A program made the translations under genes and the position numbers. 64,000 nucleotides of DNA, taken from NCBI RefSeq assembly GCF_011745365.1, contig NW_024468911.1:1296759-1360758 (forward strand). The letters run 5' to 3'. The DNA is from Cryphonectria parasitica EP155. Its lineage: Eukaryota; Ascomycota; Sordariomycetes; Diaporthales; Cryphonectriaceae. Below, in pieces: positions 46,676 to 55,630 of this stretch; positions within the stretch are counted from its first letter, which is position 1, and each line of letters opens with the position of its first letter. Below the pieces are notes generated by a model. It was given only the letters and a program-made list of their open reading frames with translations. It searched no databases and had not been told where the DNA came from.

Positions 46676-49468
46676 ATGGCTAGAGCTCATTTCAAGTTGA
46701 AGCCCAACACCGCAGGTGGGTCAGTCAGCTGGTACTGTAGCTGCCGTGAGACAAGCCATAGCACAGCGTTACGTCAGTCAAGTCCCAGCGACTCATTTAC
46801 GATGGCGAATCTGCCACCAAACAGCACAACCAAAGGATGGCCTTGAAGCATCTCATCACTTGCGTGGTTGCAGGTATCGACTACCTCCTCCACCCTCAAA
46901 TCCTCGTATGCAACACGCATTCCCACTTGACTGACGCAGAGAAGCCCCCAAAGCAAGGATTGTAGCTAAAAAGAGACGACAGGGCACCGTCGAGGAGAGC
47001 GTGAGGGCAGACCAGATCATACCTGTGGTCGTCCTGAGCGAGGAGGAGATCAGTGCTGGGCCGGAAAAGCTGTGGGATACTTTGCACTACTTGGTCGACA
47101 ATGACGATGTTTGCACGGACGAATTCACCGGCATCATCGTCGTCAGGCCTTCTCCCACATCTGCGTCAGCGCCCGACGAGCCTTTGAAGATCATCGTCGA
47201 TCCAGCCTCCGACCGCTCTGCTTCAGTGTACCACTTGAGCCCCGGACCGAACCTTCTTCGTCAGGGGGAGGAGGCTCAGCTGCCCTCAGGCCCCTACTTC
47301 CTGAGCGGTCGAAACTTACACCAGGCGTGGCGACTGTATCCGGACGATCTCGATGCCTTCACCTTTGGCCTACTGCCAGATGATCCTTACAGCCCAAAAA
47401 GGTGACGAGCGTCCCATCCGGCTATTGAGTTTGCCCCGAGCTTGTGCATGCCGTCTGACACGTTGACCAGTTTCCAAGCCGTAGCGCTCCAGTCCTGGGA
47501 CGGTCTGGCCAGGTCGATCCCAGTCCCTAGTCGTCTCTACCACAAGCCTGACTCGGACAGGCCTCTGGCTGGTGCTCGAGTGTCCGTCAAGGACATATTT
47601 GACATCCAGGGTGTGAAGACCACCCTGTCCAGCCGAGCCTGGGCCGAGTTGTATCCTGCAGCCACCACAAATGCACCATATCTCAAGCGGCTGCTAGACC
47701 AGGGTGCCATCATCGTCGGCAAGACCAAGACGACCCAGTTCGCGACCGGAGCGGAATGGGTTGACTTTCAAGCACCAGTAAATCCTCGCGGGGACCGGTA
47801 TCAATATCCATCGGGCAGCTCAACAGGGGCTGCAGCATCTCTTGCTGGGTACCCATGGCTCGATCACAGTATTGGGGGCGACTGTAAGATGATGTGCCCT
47901 GCTGTGAGAGTTTATATGATGCACATGTTGACTTGTCTCCCACATTACAGCTGCAGGGAGCGTTCGAGGACCAGCCACGTACCATGGCCTCCACGCTCTC
48001 CGACCAACGTTCGGGTCAGCATCCCTGGACGGTATAAAAATCATGTCTCCGTAAGGCCACTAATACCACAATCTTCCGCTAATAATAACTGCTAACCTCG
48101 TATCAAGACGATACGACACTGTCGGCATTTTCGGGCGTAGTCTGAATGAGATCGCCTTCATTGTAGAGAACAGCCTTGATGTAACACAAGATGAAGACAA
48201 GACTTTACCTCGGAAGCTCATACTCCCGGCCGACTTTTTTCCTTTGACGGACACAGAACATCAGCGATTGTTTGACCAGTTTGTAGGAATCTTGGAGACT
48301 TACATAGGCGTCGAAAGGGTTACAGTCAACCTTACCCAGATCTGGGAGGAAAACCCCCCCGTCCACCCCCACGGAGCCGGTCAATCCTTGCATGAATTCA
48401 TGAAGAAGGTTCGTGCCCCCAGCTCCATGGCTGTGCCCCCCTGGCATTTCGGTGAGAGCCAACTGACTTTTCTCCCTAGGCTCCTACATTGTCTCTATGT
48501 TACGATTATTACCATGTTTCAGAACAGTTCCGCTGCGGCTATCGCGAGGAATTTGGCAGAGAGCCTTTTGTCGAGGCTTCCCCTCGCCATTGGTGGTAAG
48601 AATGTCATAGTCGTCAGGTTCGAGAGACCTCTTGGTTACCTGACTGACGTTATTTGCAGGAACGTCGGCGCCAACGTCACAAAGCATGAATATGACATGT
48701 ACGTTCGGCAGATTGGCATGTTCAAGGCATGGTTCGATACAACAGTCATGCGCACAGATCGAGGACATTTACAAGACGGAATCATGTTCCTGCCCAATGG
48801 AATTGCTGGACCCAAATACAGGGATGCCATTCCAGAGTAAGTTGAGGACCATTTCACTCTCTTTTGTAACTTCCACGGGAAGCATCGTCTACTCATGCCT
48901 GTGCTGCACTTCATCATAAGCACACGTGGTATTAGATGCTAACTGTGCTAAGAGCGCCGTCTGCGTCTGAGGGCATCGATCCCCAACTCCTGTCACCACT
49001 TTTGGCCACTCCCCATTTAGTCGTGTGCTGTAAGTCGATCTACCTCTGCAACGTGGCAGTCTCGTGCGTGATTTTGCCAACTGATACGTCATTGCGCAGT
49101 TGCTCAAGTTCCTTATGAGTCTCGCGTAAGCGGATCGACTGAATACAGGCCGATATGTGCTGGGATCATGAGCGCCAGAGGTAAGGAAAAGGATACATGA
49201 TATATGAATGACTTCAGATCTGGTTGCATTGATGCTGAATTTCTTTGTAGGCAGTGACCTGGCTCTCCTCCGCTTGGTCCACGAAGCTCTGGAGATGGCG
49301 GGATGGCGTGCGGATATTGATTCCGGTCGATACACATATCCACTGGGCAACAACAGCAGGAACGTGGATGACGGATTAGATGACAAGGCCAACCAGGCTG
49401 AGACATTCATCGAAGTGCACATAGATAGCATGGCGCATGGCCACCAATTGCCTGTAGATGAGTTGTAA
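46676..49468 (+). CDS. Amidase-signature family enzyme with extra N-terminal domain, 11 exons
   Basis: Proposed exons: 46676..46719, 46778..46873, 46940..47401, 47471..47883, 47951..48050, 48108..48408, 48480..48595, 48660..48836, 48953..49029, 49100..49180 and 49251..49468, about 694 residues. The Ser-cisSer-Lys triad is visible: Lys241 in ARVSVKDIFDI, cis-Ser318 in PSGSSTGAAASLAG, and nucleophile Ser342 in IGGDSAGSVRGPATYHG. The intron at 47884 splits Ser339 of this motif, so the active-site loop exists only in spliced mRNA. Family features after it are ALRPTFGSASLDGI, SLNEIAFIVENSLDV, YREEFGREPFVEASPRHWW and GIMSARGSDLALLRLVHEAL. Such enzymes hydrolyse C-N bonds of amides or esters. The about 200-residue N-terminal part is not recognised. 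The first two exons are the least certain; the exon 6 donor is GTTCGT. Substrate unknown. Confidence 0.85.
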
Positions 49469-50141
49469 AGAGGCATGACGAGTAAGTGTACAGAAAGCTT
49501 TGCGTCGATATTTTACTCTGGAGAAAAGGCTGCTAGAGTGAGACCTTTAGGTATGGAAATTTTCTCTTCCGCTGAATGGCCTATATCGAATGCCAGAGTG
49601 GGTGGGATTGCAACATTGGGTGGGTGTAGAAGTCGGGTCTCCTTGGTTTACGTGTAAATTCTGCAGTCAATCTTCATGATTTCGACCAGCGCGTCTACTG
49701 CCGTGTGAAAAAGGACGGGACAAGGATGACAGCGGAAGCTACAACTGCATAGAATGGAAACGCTTGATTTCGCCTTAGTTATGAGTTGGGTATGATTATG
49801 ACGCGCTTGCGACCAAATCTGAGGCCAGATCTCGGACTAAAAAAAAATAGTCTTCGCACACCTTTATATACCTATGAACCGACCAGCCTGGGTGTCCACG
49901 CCTGCCTGGCTCAGACTTGCCTTTTACGACGTCAATGTCAGAGAAAAGCCAGTCCAAGACACGACAAAGGGGTTTCTCAATGGAGAAACAACACAGTCGT
50001 CGCGCTGACCGAGTGTTTTGCTATCTCTCGACTCGGAAGTATCTGTGGTGTCATCACGGCCAGGCTGGGGCAGCACCACGACCACCACCACAACTGACTG
50101 CTAAGAGATCCAACAAAAAAAAAAAAAGGGGGGGGGGGGTA
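49469..50141. other. Convergent intergenic region with an A12-G13 homopolymer junction
   Basis: 3' flanks of the amidase and ASNSD1-like genes. A 12-A run followed by a 13-G run occupies 50115..50139, three bases before the stop codon of the next gene. No gene seen. Confidence 0.55.
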
Positions 50142-52061
50142 TCATGATAAAAGTGTGGTTCCCTTGACCTTGCCGCTTTCCATTTTTGCTGTTCGGGATC
50201 CGAATTGTATCTGTGCAGATGAAGGTCAGCAAGGCTAGAGAAACAGTCACCACATGGACGGCCGGCGGGTAGGAAACTCACCGCCCGCTTCTTTTCCGTG
50301 GCCACACCCATCATCCCGAACTCCAGCGCCAAGAGTCGCAAGACCCGTTTCGCGGGCTCAACATGACCATCAGGCTGCCCAAAGTCGCATTTCTGCCAGG
50401 CTGGGACCCCAATAGCCCATCGCACCAAGTCTTCGTCAAGAAAAGGGAAACGGATCTCACGGCCCCAGTGCGACATGGCTCGATCGTCTCTGCCCAGGTT
50501 GCGCTTGCCCAACCGGCTGACGTCGAGCCGCAGCTCGTCGACGAGGCCTTGATAGCCTTGCTTTAGGAAGGCCACGGCATGGCGGGAATAGCCCCCAAAG
50601 AGCTCATCGGCACCGAGTCCTGAGAGAAGCACACGCGCGGTGGTGGTGTATGGTGTAGAGGAGGTTGACGTGGCATCAGTGAAAGCTACGCCCTGGCCTC
50701 GCGCCGCAAAATACAGGGCACAGGCGATGGAAAGATCCATTTCCGTGTTGTGAGGATAAATGAGTGAGGTGACCTCACCCTTGTGGCTGAGATATTCCGA
50801 GTATGGAACATTGACCTGATGGGAAGTGTCAACGGAGGTTAGATGTACACACCACATGCATACACACTAAAGGAAAACTCACTGCAATGAGGCGCCAAGC
50901 CCGCCCAGGACAGACCGCTTGGACCTCAGCGAAGGACTTCCTTCCTGTGCCTCTGTCTGGGCAGGCCTCGTAGACGTCAAGAGACTCGGCAGACTTTTGA
51001 TCCATCGACTTCTTGGCGTTCGCAGCTACTCGCGGATTCTCGAAAGCGACGTTGATCAGGTCTATGCCTTGATCCGATGGGAGAAGATCGTGACACATTC
51101 TTGCTATCATGGTAGAGTCCAGGCCTCCGGAGAACAAGACAGCCACCTTGGTCGGAGTTTGCTGGGACTCAGTGCCGGGCGGTTCAAACACATTCAAGAC
51201 GCGTAATCTCAGCGACTCAGTCAAGTGCTGCCGAAGAGCTGTCACAGAGGTTGAGTCGACTGTAAGCGGGGCTTCTTTGCTCGGTACAGAATCATTGAAC
51301 CTTCCAATAGCGGAGACCTGCAGAGGTGAGCCAGGAAATCGTTCTCCAAAATATTCATGGGAGTATGTCGGAGTTTATCTCAGATGGCCACTCACGAAAT
51401 CCATCGTATTCTCGTCGTCCAGCCAGCTCAGCACCGTAGCAGGAGCCACGAATTCACAGGCTTGTCCGCCAAAGCCATCGGTTCCCAAGTCAAGAACATA
51501 AATGCCGTCAGCTTCCACTTCCTTCCACTGAGGGTCCACAGAGTCTGCGACGCTTGAAAGCACCAGCTGGTGACCGTCACGCCGAAAGAGCAAAGACCGC
51601 CTTCCGAGTCTGTCGCGGCCAAAGTAGAGCTTCTTGGAAGCCTTGTCGAAGAAGACGAACGCGAAGGGGCCATCAATAGATCGCAACACCTTCAAAATGG
51701 CTTCCTCACGCTCCGTCTCGCCCCGGCGCACCGCCCCAGCCAGGAGCCCAGCAATGGCCTCGCCGTCGTTTCCAGCGACATCGTGGTGGCGGAATCTCCA
51801 CGCCTCGCCGTTCCAGCAGAGGACAGAGCCACTGGATGGGTCGACAAAAGGCTGTCTCGCAACGTGATCTCCGCGAAGGGCGAGCACTGTCGACGTGAAC
51901 GACAGGTAACGTGTGGTGGGCGCGTCAGCATCGGCTTTACTCCCAAGTTGTGTCTCGTGCGTGGCGATGTGGTCTGGCCCGCGATTGCAGAGACATCGTT
52001 GCAGATTTGCTGGGATCCCGATCGGCTTGGAAGCAGAGATTACAGCGTGGATGCCACACAT
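50142..52061 (-). CDS. ASNSD1-like protein: class II glutaminase domain plus asparagine-synthetase-like domain
   Basis: Minus-strand exons 52061..51396, 51317..50883, 50815..50282 and 50210..50142 give 567 residues. It starts MCGIHAVISASKPIG, so Cys2 is free to act as the N-terminal nucleophile of a glutamine amidotransferase; CNRGPDHIATHE and LSFTSTVLALRG follow as in that fold. The C-terminal domain has a PP-loop (VAVLFSGGLDSTMIARM, residues 280-293) for ATP, then LLSGLGADELFGGYSRH and REIRFPFLDEDLVRWA. The tiny last exon reads IQFGSRTAKMESGKVKG, the typical end of the ASNSD1 group, and joins KKRA in phase 0. Human ASNSD1 is uncharacterised enzymatically; asparagine synthesis is not assured. 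All splice donors are GTGAGT. Family assignment firm, reaction inferred. Confidence 0.93.
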
Positions 52062-53136
52062 TATGCCATAATGCTGATCTCGTTGACATCGAGGTTTGAT
52101 TTGATGAGAACGGTGGAAAAGCCTACGTTGTGAAATGCAGAGCCGCAGCCGAGAATGAGTGGGGCCGATCTGGGATTGATGGAGGGTTAGGGTAGAGGAT
52201 TCAGCCCCATCCCGCCCCGACACAATAAAAAAAAGAGGAAGGAGTAAAGAAGAGAGAGACAAAAGAGAAGGAGATGAAACAGTCAGGAGCTGTCGCTTGG
52301 TGGTCCGAGGTGAAGGAGGAAAGGAGAGAAGGAAAAAGAATAATGTGCTTGGCTTGTCGGAACTTCAGTCTGTCATGCACGCGTCTTAATCTTCCAATTT
52401 CAAGATACTCAAATAGGTACTTCAAAAGGACATCACCAACGTGTGTATACCATTGCGATTCAGTCAAGTCATAGACAAAAGTAATTACTCGAGATTGGAT
52501 ACTGAACTTCCACAGACTGAGTCTATCGAGTGAAGATCTATGGGTGAATCGGTGAGTTATCCTGGTCTTGTGCCTGCTTCTGCAGTGAGCTAAGCCCTCT
52601 GCCACTTGGGCAAATTAGACCTACTCTGTAATTAGAAGTAGACGGTCGTTAGCAGTGCAATTCCCAACCATTCTATGTTTTCAGAAAGCCAGATACTCTG
52701 CATGTGTACATCTCTAAACTTATTAACCAACCTCCTAGGATTTATTACCAATTTCTTCTAGATATCCTGGCCGCCACTGACATGCCTAGAATGAGCTGTC
52801 TAGTGACGGACTTGCTGTCGTTGGACAAGAAGCAATACAAACATCACGGCAATCTTCCTCAGGTAGACCAAGCCTCGATTCCCTCCCTATAGACTTGAGC
52901 ATATTGCCAAAACCTCAGAATGTTTCTTGCGCCTTTGTTCAGTGAAAAAATTGAGGTGCCAGGTTCTCGTTCAAACAAGAAAGGGTACAAAGCTCGGCCG
53001 AGTCCAGAAGCGGGTCGGAGGTCCCGAGTCGGCGAGCCACCCACACGGGCGGGTCCACACCAGGACGGGGGTTCCATTGTGAGTCATTGTGAAAATTGCA
53101 ACAATATAAACATATTGGCAATCTGATTCTTTCATC
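52062..53136. other. Intergenic region between the ASNSD1-like gene and the tRNA
   Basis: Promoter of the ASNSD1-like gene, then AT-rich sequence and a GC-rich patch at 52975..53075 just upstream of the tRNA. I could not fold that patch into a second tRNA or match it to 5S rRNA. No gene seen. Confidence 0.5.
52183..52193 (-). promoter_or_regulatory. Telobox-like ACCCTAACCCT (minus strand)
   Basis: Telomere-type double hexamer about 122 bases before the ASNSD1-like start. Same motif as upstream of the SUN gene; regulatory role inferred from position only. Confidence 0.3.
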
Positions 53137-53208
53137 AGCTACGTAGCTCAGGGGAAGAGCGCCGGGCTCATAACCCGGAGGACGTTGGATCGAAACCAAT
53201 CGTAGCTA
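53137..53208 (+). tRNA. Initiator tRNA-Met (anticodon CAT), no intron
   Basis: A full cloverleaf can be drawn. Acceptor AGCTACG pairs with CGTAGCT (seven of seven, first pair A-T) and the discriminator is A. The D-stem is GCTC/GAGC; the anticodon stem CCGGG/CCCGG encloses CTCATAA with CAT at 53169..53171. The variable loop is AGGAC; the T-stem GTTGG/CCAAT encloses ATCGAAA. The A1-T72 pair, the three G-C pairs next to the anticodon loop and A at positions 54 and 60 of the T-loop mark a eukaryotic initiator rather than an elongator. The unmodified 72-base gene has no intron. The CCA end is not encoded, as expected. Confidence 0.95.
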
Positions 53209-53876
53209 TATATTTTGCTTTTTTCTTTTTCTTTTTTGTTTGCAATGTTTCAGCTCTCCCAGATGCCCCTCCTTTTTGTGGTCTTGCTTGTTCATATCCA
53301 GACCACACCCTTCAAGACCCCCCCCCCCGTATTTTGTATCTTGCATATCCTGAGGATTTCATTTATTATTTCATTTGTTTTTTCTTTTGTGATTTTCCTT
53401 CAGGCAAGTAATCCACCTTATTTTGCTCTAAACAAGACCAGGCGGATCGAGATCCTTCTAAACGACCAGTGTACGAATTAACCGTAATACATCGTCCCTC
53501 CCCATATGCCAGAGTCTGGTCAGACACATCAAACCACCAGTGATACCCAGACCCAGACTGTTATCTGGAAATGACCTCGGAGGAGACGTGTAAGAATGGC
53601 GAAATGATATATCCTTCACTGTGAAAACTGAGCCATGAGGTGAATCTTCTTCGGTAACTCTTGTCATCGTAATGGCACAGATATTCGTCACATCACACAC
53701 ACAAGAGTCCTCACAAATAGAAAGAGAGGGGAGGAAGAAAGTACGACAAGAAGTGATTGAACACGTAAAAGATTCATATTGCACAAGATACAGAGGCCCT
53801 TCTTCTTTTCTTTTTGTACACAAGAGGAAGACCGCGTCTATACTTTCTATCCCAGCTTAGGCGCGGCGGTTCTCAT
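53209..53876. other. Intergenic region after the tRNA
   Basis: T-rich sequence with an 11-base C run near 53320, then the 3' flank of the permease gene. No gene seen apart from the tRNA terminator. Confidence 0.55.
53213..53224 (+). terminator. RNA polymerase III terminator of the tRNA
   Basis: TTTT at 53213..53216 and a T6 run at 53219..53224 directly after the tRNA, the usual Pol III stop signal. Confidence 0.8.
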
Positions 53877-54173
53877 TTATTGCTCCGCCAGCTTGGCGTC
53901 AGAGGTCTCGCCACCCGAGTGCGAGCTCTCGACACCCGTGATGCCCTCGACGACGCCCTTGCTCATAGCCTCTGGGTCGATGTGAGGACCCTCGTAGTTC
54001 TTGCGGCCGTCGATGAGCCACTGGACAACAGCGATGACCAGGACGACACCGAAAGCGACAACGGCGTAGTTCATGTTGTCCGGGGTGACGGGGCTGTCGG
54101 GGGGGAAGACGAAGAGCACCGTGGTCAGGAGGGTCCAGGCAATGCCGACCTATTATTGAACCGTTAGCTTTCA

Positions 54174-54216
<43 letters not shown>

Positions 54217-55630
54217 GGTGTTTCATTTGTATACATGAGATATGTATATATGCGTGTGTATACATGAGTGGTGGTTTGAAAGAAAACGTAATGAAACTTA
54301 CCAGGTTGGTCAACCACCCGAGCCAGTTGGACATCTTAAAGGACCTGCTCTCGGGCAGCATCTTGCGGCCCCGAAGGACATTGATGGTAGGGGGAATGGC
54401 ATAGGTGACGCCCAGGGCGACGACACTGGCAGCAGTAATAGCGTTGAAGGCACTGGAGGAGCCCAAGAAGACACAGCCAAAGATGATGACCCAGACGGTG
54501 GTCCAGATGAGGGCGTTCAGGGGCACGTCCAGGCCGGTGTGGACCTTGGCAAAGACGCGGCTGAAGGGCAGGCCGCGGTCGCGGGCAAAGGCGTAGCTCA
54601 TACGGCTGGAGGTGGTCATGATGGAGGTGGTGGTGAAGAGCATGCACACGATGGGGAACATGAGCAGGCACACGGCGCCGGCCTTATTGCTGGTGGCGTC
54701 GTACAGGATCTGCAGGAGGGGACCGGCGGCCGACTCGATGGCTCCGTCGACGTCGGTGACGACAAACAGGAGGCACATGAGGAAGATGAAGCCGGTGAAC
54801 ATGCCGATGACAATGCAGGCCAGCATGATCCTCGGGCCCTCGATCTGGGGGCGGGGGATCTCCTCGATCATGTGGATGGTCGCGTCGAAGCCCGTCAGCG
54901 CGAAAGCGCCCTGGAGGAGGCCGAGCAGCCAGGCCAGCCCATCGGGCCAGCCAGACTCGTTGATAAACCCGCCAAAGACGAACGAGGCGCTCTGGTAGTT
55001 GGGAGAGCCGCAGGCGAGAACGGTGATGCAGATGATAGCGAAGCCCGCAAGGGACCAGAGGAAGGCGGCCTTGTTGAAGTAAGGAAGCAGCCGGTTCATA
55101 AAGGTGTTGATGAGGAAGGCGGCGAGGGTGTAGGCGATGTAGATGAGGAACTGGTGCCAGGCCTCGGCCTCGTAGCTCGGGTGCATCAGCGAGATGACGC
55201 CCAAGATCAGCTGGCTGCCCAGCAGACCACCGGTGGCGGTCAGGCACACCCAGGCGGCGACGTTAATCCAGCCGGTCGAGTAGCTGATGGCACGGGCGAA
55301 GCGCTTCCAGCTGATGATGGCAACCCAGTGGTACTGGCCGCCGGCGGTTGGGTAGGCGGACAGGAACTCGGCGAGGGACGCGGCGAGACACAGGTTGCAC
55401 AGGCCTGCGACGATCAGACCCCAGAGGATGGCGCTGGCGCCTCCAGAGGGAAGAGCCAAAGAGAGAGAGGCGGCGAGGGCGGTCCAGCTGTTCAGGATGG
55501 CAAAGGCCAGACCCAGCATGGAGACGCGGCTGAAGTTGCGCTGGAGCTCCTGCTTGACGCCGAGGGACTCAAGGGCCTTTGCATCGTCGTGGCCACCACC
55601 AGCAGCAGCCTGGTGTTGTGGCTCCTCCAT
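53877..55630 (-). CDS. APC-superfamily amino-acid/GABA permease
   Basis: Plasma-membrane transporter for amino acids, GABA or a related amine. Minus-strand exons 55630..54302 and 54149..53877 give 533 residues. The start MEEPQHQAAAGGGHDDAKAL leads to LGVKQELQRNFSRVSMLGLA, the typical cytosolic entry of fungal GABA/choline permeases. About twelve hydrophobic spans follow, including ALPSGGASAILWGLIVAGL, AEFLSAYPTAGGQYHW (the conserved loop of the family), FDATIHMIEEIPRPQIEGPR and SRMSYAFARDRGLPFSRVFA. The intron at 54150..54301 interrupts the loop before the last two spans and contains a 40-base A run on the coding strand. The C-terminus ends in a soluble acidic tail. Substrate cannot be told from sequence; GABA-type is the best guess. 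Confidence 0.93.
54176..54215 (-). repeat. A40 homopolymer in the permease intron
   Basis: Forty uninterrupted T on the plus strand, A on the coding strand, between donor and branch site of the single permease intron. It is bounded by GGG and flanked by two 11-base copies of GTATACATGAG (54229..54239 and 54258..54268). Confidence 0.9.

Noticed and set aside
52975..53075. GC-rich patch upstream of the tRNA as a second tRNA or 5S rRNA
   Set aside because: No cloverleaf, no proper B box and no match to the fungal 5S pattern could be found by eye.
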